NCBI GenBank assembly: GCA_050181295.1
Contig: JBFXDI010000069.1
Span: forward strand, 1-21,321
DNA: 21,321 nt
Source of the DNA: JBFXDI01 sp050181295
GTDB taxonomy: Bacteria > Pseudomonadota > Alphaproteobacteria > Rhizobiales > Aestuariivirgaceae
Direction: 5' to 3'
In this document: in pieces, positions 1-7,074 of the stretch
How positions within the stretch are numbered: the first letter of the stretch is position 1
Layout: the number at the start of each line of letters is the position of its first letter
Translations under genes and position numbers: made by a program
Notes under the pieces: model-generated
The model's input: only the letters and a program-made list of their open reading frames with translations
Databases searched by the model: none
What the model was told of the DNA's origin: nothing

Positions 1-2
1 GA

Positions 3-317
3 GACGAAACGGTCGTCGACATCGACGCAGCGCCCGATCCGACGCTGCGCAAGGACGCGACGGTATGGATCCTGACCGTGAAGCCCAAGGTCTCCGTCAT
101 GATCGAGCGGGGCGAGAACACCGGCCAGACCATCGACTATACGAACGTCGTGCGACGCATGATGCCGGCGGGCATGTGGAACGGCGACGCCGTGACGCTG
201 AAGCTACCACGCGGCGACCTCTATTCCGGCGAGACGAAGGCCTGCGCCGCGCTGCTGCAGGTGGGAGGCGTCGGCCCCGTCATCGGAGCGGCCTGGAAGG
301 CGAGCGCCAGCGGCTGA
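3..317 (+). CDS. DUF1223-family secreted protein, C-terminal part (5' end outside window)
   Basis: The reading frame is open from the window edge (frame beginning at base 3) to a TGA at 315-317, giving about 104 C-terminal residues. The stretch GENTGQTIDYTNVVR matches my memory of the conserved C-terminal core of DUF1223 proteins, which are secreted, thioredoxin-fold-like proteins of unknown function common in alphaproteobacteria. It is preceded by a beta-strand-like segment (VWILTVKPKVSVMIERG), and the last 25 residues hold a hydrophobic glycine-rich strand (LLQVGGVGPVIGAAW). The N-terminal part, where a signal peptide would lie, is not in the window. An internal GTG at 78 could start a shorter ORF, but the coherent upstream sequence makes truncation by the window edge the better reading. 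The stop codon directly abuts the glpK stop on the other strand. Confidence 0.75.
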   Translation, partial: DETVVDIDAAPDPTLRKDATVWILTVKPKVSVMIERGENTGQTIDYTNVVRRMMPAGMWNGDAVTLKLPRGDLYSGETKACAALLQVGGVGPVIGAAWKASASG

Positions 318-1811
318 TCAAGTCGCTGCGCTCAGCGTGCGCCGAACCGCATCCTTCCAGCCGGCGTACTTCTTCTCGCGAAGATCAGCCGGGATCGTTG
401 GCGTGAAGCGGCGCTCCAGCGCCCAGGCTGTCGAGAAACCGTCCAGATCGGGATAGACTCCGGCTGCGAGGCCAGCGAGGTAGGCGGCCCCGATGGCCGT
501 GGTCTCGATAACCTGCGGCCGGTCGACCGGGGCATCCAGGATGTCTGCTAGGCGCTGCATCGTCCAGTCGGAGGCCGCGAGCCCTCCGTCGGCTCTGAGG
601 ACATTGCGGCCGCTGCCGCCCCAGTCCGACGCCATGGCCTCGATGAGGTCGCGGGTCTGGAAGCAGACGGCCTCGAGCGCGGCGCGCGCGAGTTCCTTCC
701 TCGTGGTGCCGCGCGTGAGCCCGTAGAGCGCGCCCCGGCAATCGGCGTCCCAGTAGGGTGCGCCAAGTCCCGCGAAGGCCGGTACCAGATAGACGTCCTG
801 CTCCGGATCGGCCTCTGCCGCGAGGAGCCCGGATTCCGATGCGGCGCCGATGATCTTGAGCCCGTCGCGCAGCCACTGCACCGCCGCGCCGGCGATGAAG
901 ATCGAGCCCTCGAGCGCATAGGTGCGCTTGCCCCCGAGCTGGTAGGCGATGGTGGTGAGGAGCCGGTTGCGCGAAGTGACTGCCTCCCCGCCGGTGTTCA
1001 GAAGGCAGAAGCAGCCGGTGCCGTATGTCGCCTTGAGCATGCCGGGCTGGAAGCAGGCCTGCCCCACCGTCGCCGCCTGCTGGTCGCCGGCAATGCCGCA
1101 GACTTTTATGGACGTACCGAACAGCGAAGCATCCGTCTCGCCGAAGCTGCCCGAGCAGTCCTGCGCCAGCGGCAGCATGGCGCGGGGCACGCGGAACATC
1201 TCGCAGAGTTCATCGTCCCACTGGCCCGCATGGATATTGAAGAGCAGCGTGCGGCTCGCATTGGTCGCGTCCGTCGCGTGCACGCGGCCGCCCGTCAGTC
1301 GCCAGAGCAGAAAGCTGTCGACGGTGCCGAAGGCGAGATCGCCGGCCTCCGCGCGGGCCCGCGCACCATCCACGTGATCCAGGATCCACGCGGCCTTGGT
1401 GGCGGAGAAGTAGGGATCGAGCAGCAGTCCCGTCTTGCCGGCGATGCGCGCCTCTCCGCCGGCCCGCCGCAAGGCTTCGCAGGCCTCCGCCGTGCGCCGG
1501 TCCTGCCATACGATCGCGCGATGGATGGCCTTGCCGGTCTTCCTGTCCCAGACGAGCGTGGTCTCGCGCTGGTTGGTGATGCCGAGCGCGGCGATATCCT
1601 TCGCTTGCGCACCTTTCCTGGCAAGCACCTCGCGGATGGTCTCGACGCTGGTGTTCCAAATGTCCTCGGCCTCGTGCTCGACCCAGCCGGAGCGCGGATA
1701 GTGCTGCGCGAACTCGCGCTGGCTGATGGCGACCGGCCGGGCATCGGCATCGAACAGGATGGCGCGCGTCGATGTCGTGCCCTGGTCGAGGGCGAGGATG
1801 TAGGTGGTCAT
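318..1811 (-). CDS. glpK: Glycerol kinase
   Basis: This ATP-dependent kinase phosphorylates glycerol to sn-glycerol 3-phosphate in the cytoplasm, the first step of glycerol use. The 497-residue product has the usual family length of about 500. It has the FGGY-kinase N-terminal phosphate motif (ALDQGTTSTRAILFD, residues 7-21), the segment ITNQRETTLVWDRKTG, the substrate-region motif IVWQDRR, GIAGDQQAATVGQ and ATYGTGCF in the middle, and a C-terminal ADGGLAASDWTMQ adenosine-binding region. The ATG at 1811 is preceded on the minus strand by a G-rich ribosome binding site (GGGGGA, about 6 bases away). No glpF or glpD is beside it, so the gene appears to be transcribed alone. Its stop (318-320) touches the stop of the convergent DUF1223 gene, leaving no room for a separate terminator. 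Confidence 0.97.
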   Translation of the reverse strand: MTTYILALDQGTTSTRAILFDADARPVAISQREFAQHYPRSGWVEHEAEDIWNTSVETIREVLARKGAQAKDIAALGITNQRETTLVWDRKTGKAIHRAIVWQDRRTAEACEALRRAGGEARIAGKTGLLLDPYFSATKAAWILDHVDGARARAEAGDLAFGTVDSFLLWRLTGGRVHATDATNASRTLLFNIHAGQWDDELCEMFRVPRAMLPLAQDCSGSFGETDASLFGTSIKVCGIAGDQQAATVGQACFQPGMLKATYGTGCFCLLNTGGEAVTSRNRLLTTIAYQLGGKRTYALEGSIFIAGAAVQWLRDGLKIIGAASESGLLAAEADPEQDVYLVPAFAGLGAPYWDADCRGALYGLTRGTTRKELARAALEAVCFQTRDLIEAMASDWGGSGRNVLRADGGLAASDWTMQRLADILDAPVDRPQVIETTAIGAAYLAGLAAGVYPDLDGFSTAWALERRFTPTIPADLREKKYAGWKDAVRRTLSAAT

Positions 1812-1929
1812 GCGTTTCCCCCGAGCACCTTCCGATGGATGCCGAAAACATCATTTGAACGGATTGGAAAACCAAAGTCGACCTTCGGGATATCTTTCTG
1901 GCACAGCCAGATTCGTGCATCCTGGTCGC

Positions 1930-2529
1930 ATGCGCGGCCCAAAGCCCCGAACAAGGGCAATTGCCCGACGTCTTCGTTGCGATCAGACACGGGCAGAGCA
2001 GCAATTGTGGAAAGCTCTACGTTCCCGGCGTCTCGGAGGATTCAAGTTTCTGCGACAGGTCGAGGTGGAGGGCTTCTTTGTCGACTTCGTCTGCCGCGAG
2101 CATAAGCTCATAGTTGAAGTCGATGGGGCAACACACTCATCAGATTCAGAAATCTTGCGAGACAGGCATCGAGACGAGACTTTGGCTAGGGCCGGCTACG
2201 ACGTTTTGCGCGTCCAGAACATGGAGGTGTATGAGGCACTTGCTTCCGTATGCGACCTCATCCACTTCAGATTGACCAATCCTCCGAAAGCCCCTCATCC
2301 GCCTCCGGCCGCTTGCCGGAGGCACCTTCTCCCCGCTGAACGCGGGGCGAAGGCCACACGTACTCCCTCTCCCCGCCTGCGGGGAGAGGGCCGGGGTGAG
2401 GGGCAATTGTCCTTCAAAGGAAGCTGTAGGGATCGACGTCGATGTCGATCCGGAGGCTTCCCGGCGCCTTCACGCCCGAAAGCCACTGCGAGAGGAACGG
2501 CTGCAGGAGCCTGTCGCGGCTGCCGATGA
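1930..2529 (+). CDS. DUF559 domain protein (Vsr/PD-(D/E)XK-like endonuclease fold), C-terminus extended through a repeat
   Basis: The first 115 or so residues are a clear DUF559 domain: MRGPKPRTRAIARRLR, then TRAEQQLWKALRSRRLGGFKFLRQ, then FFVDFVCREHKLIVEVDGATH, then the DVLRVQNMEV strand. The family is related to the very-short-patch-repair endonuclease fold. The E of AEQQLW, the D of VDF, the E of VEVDG and the H are the likely catalytic or metal residues. The biological role is unknown. The ATG at 1930 fits the usual family start; a longer frame opens at 1804, but its extra residues look like non-coding DNA upstream of glpK. After HFRLTNPP the frame reads through the triple-hairpin element at 2291-2403 and then 116 bases antisense to priA, adding about 80 low-complexity Arg/Pro-rich residues unlike the family. 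The domain is confident; the functional status of the tail is not. Confidence 0.75.
   Translation: MRGPKPRTRAIARRLRCDQTRAEQQLWKALRSRRLGGFKFLRQVEVEGFFVDFVCREHKLIVEVDGATHSSDSEILRDRHRDETLARAGYDVLRVQNMEVYEALASVCDLIHFRLTNPPKAPHPPPAACRRHLLPAERGAKATRTPSPRLRGEGRGEGQLSFKGSCRDRRRCRSGGFPAPSRPKATARGTAAGACRGCR
2291..2403. repeat. Triple-hairpin palindromic repeat (Rhizobiales REP/MITE-like element)
   Basis: Three adjacent inverted repeats are visible. The first is GCCTCCGG (2301-2308) with CCGGAGGC (2316-2323). The second is CCTTC-T-CCCCGC (2325-2336) with GCGGGG-C-GAAGG (2342-2353), one mismatch. The third is a perfect 12-bp stem, CCCTCTCCCCGC (2365-2376) with GCGGGGAGAGGG (2379-2390), two-base loop. 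The outer ends, CCCCTCA at 2291 and TGAGGGG at 2397, are also inverted. This architecture is familiar from intergenic dispersed repeats in rhizobial-type genomes. It lies 10 bases beyond the priA stop, so it may also act as a transcription barrier for priA, and it encodes part of the tail of the DUF559 ORF. Copy number elsewhere in the genome cannot be judged from one window. Confidence 0.8.
2365..2390. terminator. Strong 12-bp hairpin downstream of priA, possible terminator
   Basis: A perfect 12-bp GC-rich stem with a two-base loop, part of the larger repeat, sits about 25 bases past the priA stop on the minus strand. No convincing U-run follows on either strand, so this is not a textbook rho-independent terminator. 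It could stabilise the priA mRNA 3' end or block read-through. Confidence 0.35.
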
Positions 2530-4588
2530 CAAGGAACCGCCAGCGCCGACGGCCCCTCACCAGATGCAGCGGCGCAGGCGCCGGGCCCAGCACCCGCACG
2601 TCCTCGGGCGGCCTCGGCATGCGGGCGGCGAGCGTCCGGGCGAACCGCTCTGTCGCGGCCGCCTCGGTGCCCGAGACGACGACCGCCGCAAGACGCCCGT
2701 AGGGAGGCATCCCGGCTCGCTCGCGAAGGCCTTTTTCCCGCGCCAGGAATCCTTCCCGGTCCCCCGAGGCGAGGGAGCGCATCAGCGGGTGATCGGGGCT
2801 GTAGGTCTGGATCATGGCGCGGCCCGGCTTCTCGCCGCGGCCGGCCCGGCCGGCGACCTGCGCCAGGAGCTGCCAGGTGCGCTCGCCGGCGCGCGGATCG
2901 CTGGTCTCGAGCGCCAGGTCCCCGTCTACCACGCAGGCAAGCGTGAGCTGCGGGAAATGATGCCCCTTCGCCACGAGCTGCGTGCCCACGATGAGGTCGT
3001 AGCGCCCTTCCCCGATGTCGATCAGCATCTGGCGCAGGTTGGTGCCCCAGGAGAGATCGGAGGAGAGGATGGCGAGCCGGGCTTCCGGAAAGCGCGCCTT
3101 CGCCTCTTCCGCCAACCGCTCGACGCCTGGACCGCAGGGCGCGAGCTTGCCCTCGACGCCGCAGGCCGGGCACGCGGCGGGCAAGGGTTCGGCATGACCG
3201 CAATGATGGCAGAGAAGCTGGTCGCGGAAGCGGTGCTCAACCAGCCAGGCGGAGCAGTTGGGACACTCGAAGCGATGCCCGCAGGCGCGGCAGAGCGTGA
3301 GCGGCGCATAGCCTCGACGGTTGAGGAAGAGGAGCGCTTGCGAGCCCTGGGCCAGCGCCTCGGCAACCGCCTCGACGGCGGATTCCGACAGCCACTGGCC
3401 GGCGCCCGGCGCGGCCGACCGCATGTCGATCAGCGATATGGAAGGGAGCTCCGGTCGGCCGTGCCGGTCCGGCAGATGAAGGCTCCGGTAGCGTCCGCGG
3501 TCGACGTTCACGAGCGACTCGAGCGAGGGCGTGGCCGAGGAGAGCACGACGGGGAACCGGCCGAGCGAGCCCATGACCACGGCCATGTCGCGGGCGTGGT
3601 AGGAGACGCCCTCCTCCTGCTTGAAAGCCGGCTCGTGCTCCTCGTCCACGACGATGAGACCCGGCCTCTGCCAAGGCAGGAACAGGGCCGACCGCGCGCC
3701 CACCACGATCCGCGCCTCGCCGGACGCCACGGCGCGCCAGACGCGCTCGCGCTCGCGCGGCCTGACGTCCGAATGCCACTCGGCCGGCGAGGTGCCGAAG
3801 CGCCGCTCGACGCGCGACAGGAACTGGCCGGTGAGCGCGATCTCGGGGAGGAGGAGCAGCACCTGCTTGCCCGAGGCGACCGTCGCCGCCATCGCCTCGA
3901 AATAGACTTCCGTCTTGCCGGAGCCGGTGACGCCGTCGAGCAGCGTGACGGAGAAATCGCGCCCGGCGATCGTGCGCCGGAGTGTTGCCGCCGCGTCTTC
4001 CTGGGAGGCCGACAGCGGCATCCGGTGCGCGGACGGATCGGGCATGCCGAAGGGCGCGAAGGCCGGCAGCGCCACTGCCTCGAGCACCCCCTCCCCCACG
4101 AGGCCCTTCACGACCGACGTGCTGACCCCGGCCATGTCCGCAAGTTCGCTGACCTTGAGCGCCGGGCCTGAGCGAGCCGTCTCCATGACCCGCCGCCGCT
4201 GCGGCGTCGCGCGTTGCGGCTCGCGGTCGGTCGCGACCACCGCGATGTCCTGCCGGGGGTCGGTGAAAGCGCCCGGTGACCGGAGCGCCATGCGGAGCAG
4301 CGTCCCCAGGGGAGCGAGATAGTAGCCTGCGACCCACGCGAGGAACTGCCGGTGCAGGTCCGGCATGGGAGGAAGCGGATAGATCTCCGAGATGTCCCGA
4401 AGCGCCCGCCCTCCCGGCGGATCAGCACCCACGCTCCACACGACGCCTATGGCCTGGCGAGGCCCGAGCGGCACCCGCACATAGGCGCCCGGCGAAACAT
4501 CGAGCCCGGCCGGCACCCGATAGGTGTAAGGATCGGGCAGCGCGAGCGGCAGCAGCACCTCAGCCGTGGCGGGATGTCGGCTCATCAT
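2414..4588 (-). CDS. priA: Primosomal replication restart helicase PriA
   Basis: PriA is a 3'-to-5' superfamily 2 DNA helicase that recognises stalled forks and reloads the replisome. In order the protein shows the N-terminal 3'BD fold (YTYRVPAGLDVSPGAYVRVPLG), a winged-helix region, Walker A GVTGSGKTEVYF near residue 219, the DEEH box (IVVDEEHEPAFKQEEG), motif III SSATPSLE, a zinc-binding cysteine cluster (CRACGHRFECPNC, then CHHCGHAEPLPAACPAC), GTQLVAKGHHFPQLTL, and the late motif QVAGRAGRGEKPGR. The frame extends upstream to an ATG at 4642 (742 residues). I prefer the ATG pair at 4588/4585 because family homology begins just after it; this gives about 724 residues. No strong Shine-Dalgarno sequence decides between them. 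It is transcribed alone, divergent from the iron-uptake operon. Confidence 0.95.
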   Translation of the reverse strand: MMSRHPATAEVLLPLALPDPYTYRVPAGLDVSPGAYVRVPLGPRQAIGVVWSVGADPPGGRALRDISEIYPLPPMPDLHRQFLAWVAGYYLAPLGTLLRMALRSPGAFTDPRQDIAVVATDREPQRATPQRRRVMETARSGPALKVSELADMAGVSTSVVKGLVGEGVLEAVALPAFAPFGMPDPSAHRMPLSASQEDAAATLRRTIAGRDFSVTLLDGVTGSGKTEVYFEAMAATVASGKQVLLLLPEIALTGQFLSRVERRFGTSPAEWHSDVRPRERERVWRAVASGEARIVVGARSALFLPWQRPGLIVVDEEHEPAFKQEEGVSYHARDMAVVMGSLGRFPVVLSSATPSLESLVNVDRGRYRSLHLPDRHGRPELPSISLIDMRSAAPGAGQWLSESAVEAVAEALAQGSQALLFLNRRGYAPLTLCRACGHRFECPNCSAWLVEHRFRDQLLCHHCGHAEPLPAACPACGVEGKLAPCGPGVERLAEEAKARFPEARLAILSSDLSWGTNLRQMLIDIGEGRYDLIVGTQLVAKGHHFPQLTLACVVDGDLALETSDPRAGERTWQLLAQVAGRAGRGEKPGRAMIQTYSPDHPLMRSLASGDREGFLAREKGLRERAGMPPYGRLAAVVVSGTEAAATERFARTLAARMPRPPEDVRVLGPAPAPLHLVRGRRRWRFLVIGSRDRLLQPFLSQWLSGVKAPGSLRIDIDVDPYSFL

Positions 4589-4655
4589 CGGATGCAGACC
4601 ATGAACCGCCACCGATGCCAAGCCCCGCGCGCCAACGCACATTCATGCAGAGCTT

Positions 4656-4672
4656 TTTAGAACGGTTCCATG
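4656..4672. promoter_or_regulatory. Possible degenerate Irr/ICE-like iron-response site
   Basis: The sequence TTTAGAACGGTTCCATG lies about 115-130 bases upstream of the iron-uptake operon and just upstream of priA. Its left half matches the TTTAGAA arm and TTC core that I recall for the rhizobial Irr-binding ICE motif, and the core GAAC-G-GTTC is a true palindrome. The right arm (CATG) does not match. The call rests on a partial match and on context. Confidence 0.25.
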
Positions 4673-4785
4673 CTGTTGTTTTGTCTGCGGCTTTTCGGCG
4701 CGTGGTGATTGACGAGCACCCGCGAGCGGCAGTATCCGACTGGAACACTCGGCCTCTCCCTCACCAGGCATCCGTCGAGCCCGAC

Positions 4786-5118
4786 ATGAAGCTTCACACC
4801 GTCACAGCCCTGTCTCTCGTGTGGATTCTGGCCGCCACGGCTCCTGCCCTGGCTGGCGAAACCCTGGAGCTCACGCTCGAGAACCACGCCTTCACACCCA
4901 GGGACGTGAAGGTGAAGGCTGGCGAGGATTTCTTCATCCACGTCGTGAACAAGGATCCGACCCCGGCCGAGTTCGAATCCCACCCGCTCAAGGTGGAGAA
5001 GGTCGTGGCCGGACAGTCCGAGATCACGGTCAGGGTGCGCGCCCTGAAGCCCGGCGCCTACGAGTTCTACGACGAGTTCAATATGTCGACCGCCACCGGC
5101 ACCCTGACCGCCGAGTAG
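4786..5118 (+). CDS. Periplasmic cupredoxin-like iron uptake protein (FtrB-like)
   Basis: This 110-residue exported protein has a signal peptide (MKLHTVTALS... to ALA|GE, residues 1-23) followed by a single cupredoxin fold: TLELTLENHAFTPRDVKVKAGEDFFIHVVNKD, then AEFESHPLKVEKVVAGQ, then LKPGAYEFYDEFN. The AEFES..LKVEKV signature is, from memory, typical of FtrB-type proteins of the FtrABCD ferrous iron systems of Bordetella and Brucella. These are thought to handle Fe(II) oxidation or delivery to the FTR1 permease. No type-1 copper cysteine is present; histidines 34, 52 and 66 and Met100 are possible ligands. The ATG at 4786 is chosen because it begins the signal peptide; the longer open frame upstream (from 4276) is antisense to priA. 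The FTR1 permease follows 12 bases downstream, so the two are surely one transcript. Confidence 0.85.
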   Translation: MKLHTVTALSLVWILAATAPALAGETLELTLENHAFTPRDVKVKAGEDFFIHVVNKDPTPAEFESHPLKVEKVVAGQSEITVRVRALKPGAYEFYDEFNMSTATGTLTAE

Positions 5119-5130
5119 GACGGATTCTGC

Positions 5131-5952
5131 ATGCTGGCTTCCCTTATCATCGTTTTCCGCGAGGTTCTGGAAGCGGGCCTCGTGATCGGCATCGTGCTCG
5201 CCGCGACGCGCGGGCTTGCCGGAAGCCGCGCCTGGATCGCGGCGGGGATCGCGGGAGGCTTCGCGGGCGCCTGCGTCGTGGCGGGCTTCACGAGCTTCAT
5301 TGCCGAGGCTTTCGAGGGCACGGGCCAGGAGATCTTCAACGCCTGCGTGCTTGGCGCCGCCGTCGTCATGCTGACCTGGCACAATGTCTGGATGGCGAGC
5401 CACGGCCGCGAGATGGCCGAGGAGATGCGCGAGGCCGGTGAGGCCGCGGTAAGTGGCGCAAGACCCCTCTTCGCGCTCGCCATCGTGGTCGGCGCGGCGG
5501 TGCTTCGCGAAGGCTCCGAGGTCGTCCTCTTTCTTTACGGCGTGACGCTCGCGGCGAACCTCTCGGCCCTGTCGCTTTTCCTCGGCGGCATCGGCGGCTT
5601 GGTGCTCGGGGCGCTGGCGTCGGCAGGGACCTATCTCGGGCTCCTGCGGATTCCCACCCGATACCTCTTCACGGTCACCAGCGTCATGATCGCCTTCCTG
5701 GCGGCCGGGATGGCGGCGCAGGCTATCTTCTTCCTGGAGCAGGCAGGCATCGTCAGCGCGCTTTCGAGCATCGTCTGGAATTCGACGGAGATCCTGTCCC
5801 AGACGAGCCCGCTCGGCATCCTGCTCCACACGCTGGTGGGCTACAGCGACCAGCCGACCTGGATGGAGCTTGCGGTCTACCTGATGACGCTCGCGGCGAT
5901 GTTCATCCTGATGCGCATGTTCGCTTCGCCGGCGAGGCCCGCAAGCGCCTGA
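5131..5952 (+). CDS. FTR1-family high-affinity iron permease (FtrC-like)
   Basis: This 273-residue polytopic inner-membrane protein has about seven hydrophobic helices. Both hallmark iron-binding motifs of the FTR1/EfeU family (REXXE) are present: REVLE at residues 10-14 in helix 1 and REGSE at residues 126-130 in helix 4. The family moves iron into the cytoplasm coupled to oxidation by a partner protein. It follows the cupredoxin-like gene by 12 bases. In FtrABCD loci a P19-type FtrA would precede and a polyferredoxin FtrD would follow. Neither is here: the next gene is a convergent CHAD protein whose stop lies 21 bases away. The system is therefore a minimal FtrB-FtrC type, or its other parts are encoded elsewhere. 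Confidence 0.92.
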   Translation: MLASLIIVFREVLEAGLVIGIVLAATRGLAGSRAWIAAGIAGGFAGACVVAGFTSFIAEAFEGTGQEIFNACVLGAAVVMLTWHNVWMASHGREMAEEMREAGEAAVSGARPLFALAIVVGAAVLREGSEVVLFLYGVTLAANLSALSLFLGGIGGLVLGALASAGTYLGLLRIPTRYLFTVTSVMIAFLAAGMAAQAIFFLEQAGIVSALSSIVWNSTEILSQTSPLGILLHTLVGYSDQPTWMELAVYLMTLAAMFILMRMFASPARPASA

Positions 5953-5973
5953 TCGGACGGGTAGCGCGCTTCC

Positions 5974-6972
5974 TTAGGCCGGAAGCGCCTCCAGGGCCGG
6001 TTTCGCCTTGGCTGTCGCTCGTGCGCGGCGTTGCGTCAGGCCGGCCGTCCAGAGGGATTCCAGCCGCTTCTCCAGCACCGCCGGCTTTTCCGAGAAGAGC
6101 CGGATCGAAAGCGGCTTGGCGTCCTCCAGGAGTTGCGCGCGATATGACACAGCCAGATCGCATGCTGTCTGCCGCACTGCATCGGGAAGGCCTGCGCAGG
6201 CCGGCGATTTCAGTGATTGCTCCAGTTCCTCCAGATCGCCGAGACCCCCAAGCACCTCCCGCAATTCCTGCAGGTCCTCGGCCCACGCCTTGAGGACGGA
6301 GGGCCAGAGCGGCGACACCATCTCGAGCTGATGGCGGAAATGGATGGTGGACTTCCGCGCCTCGTGCAGTTCGGCGATGTCGCCTTTCGCGAGCCCGCGG
6401 TTCAGCCCCTTTCGCGCGCTGGCATAGGAAAGACGTATGCCCTTCACGAAGGGATCGATGTCCCGTTTTGGCAGGTCCCAGCGCCCGACATCCTCGACGA
6501 CGGTGGAGACCTGCGTTTTCGCCTGCTCGATCAGATCGGCGATGTCGACCGGCGCCTCCTCGGAGGCGGCGGCCTCGCGCAGCGCTTTGCGCACCCCGGC
6601 GAGGTTGACCTTGAGTTTCCGCTCCTTCCCGAAGGATTGGAGCTTGTCCAGCGCCTCCATCATGGCGCTCCTTTGGCGGGCAGCCGCCAGCAGGTGGTGC
6701 GCCTGGCGGAGCGCCTTGTCACCGCGCTGGAAGGCGCCCTTGCCGATGGCAGGTTTCACCATCCGCAGGAGCGAGCGCACGAGCTTCAGCCCCTTCCGGA
6801 CGTCGTGGATTTCGGATTTCCCGCCACCTCGCGCGCGCTGGAGATCGCGCAGCACACCCTTGAGGCTCTTCCGCGCCAGACGTGCAAGTCCTTCCGGCGC
6901 GGCGCCCTTCCCGATCGCGGCCATGATCCGCTCGAACCCAACTAACCCTGGATTTCCGCTATCAGGCGCCAT
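5974..6972 (-). CDS. CHAD domain protein
   Basis: The 332-residue, all-helical, Lys/Arg-rich product carries two copies of the conserved histidine alpha-helical pattern: IHDVRKGLKLVRSLLRMV in the first half and LHEARKSTIHFRHQLEMV in the second. CHAD domains are known to bind inorganic polyphosphate and to localise to polyphosphate granules. Here there is no fused CYTH (triphosphate tunnel) domain, so it is a stand-alone CHAD protein. The frame is open back to 7368, but that part would overlap the start of the divergent ThDP enzyme and has no family similarity. The ATG at 6972 is chosen; an ATG at 6924 is the alternative. About 100 bases separate it from the divergent ATG at 7075, so the two may share a promoter region. 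Confidence 0.88.
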   Translation of the reverse strand: MAPDSGNPGLVGFERIMAAIGKGAAPEGLARLARKSLKGVLRDLQRARGGGKSEIHDVRKGLKLVRSLLRMVKPAIGKGAFQRGDKALRQAHHLLAAARQRSAMMEALDKLQSFGKERKLKVNLAGVRKALREAAASEEAPVDIADLIEQAKTQVSTVVEDVGRWDLPKRDIDPFVKGIRLSYASARKGLNRGLAKGDIAELHEARKSTIHFRHQLEMVSPLWPSVLKAWAEDLQELREVLGGLGDLEELEQSLKSPACAGLPDAVRQTACDLAVSYRAQLLEDAKPLSIRLFSEKPAVLEKRLESLWTAGLTQRRARATAKAKPALEALPA

Positions 6973-7058
6973 TGTCACAATCAACACGGCCCAAAGGCGC
7001 AGCCGCGCTGGGTTCGCGATTGATCGGGCGGGCACCGCATGGCAGGGTGCCGCGCGCT

Positions 7059-7068
7059 GAGGAAAGGG
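7059..7068 (+). promoter_or_regulatory. Ribosome binding site that fixes the ThDP enzyme start
   Basis: GAGGAAAGGG is a strong Shine-Dalgarno sequence ending six bases before the ATG at 7075. It supports that start over the upstream ATG at 7039, which would place this site inside the coding region. Confidence 0.7.
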
Positions 7069-7074
7069 CTCGTG

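Noticed and set aside
1804..1929. N-terminal extension of the DUF559 ORF back to 1804
   Set aside because: The residues overlap the glpK start and promoter and show no family similarity; the ATG at 1930 matches the usual DUF559 beginning.
2396..4171. Long open frame of 591 codons on the plus strand opposite priA
   Set aside because: It is antisense to a confident PriA, Arg/Pro/Gly-rich and without any recognisable motif; a typical high-GC shadow frame.
4657..5829. 390-codon minus-strand frame opposite the cupredoxin and FTR1 genes
   Set aside because: It spans two clear plus-strand genes and their junction, with a highly charged sequence typical of antisense frames.
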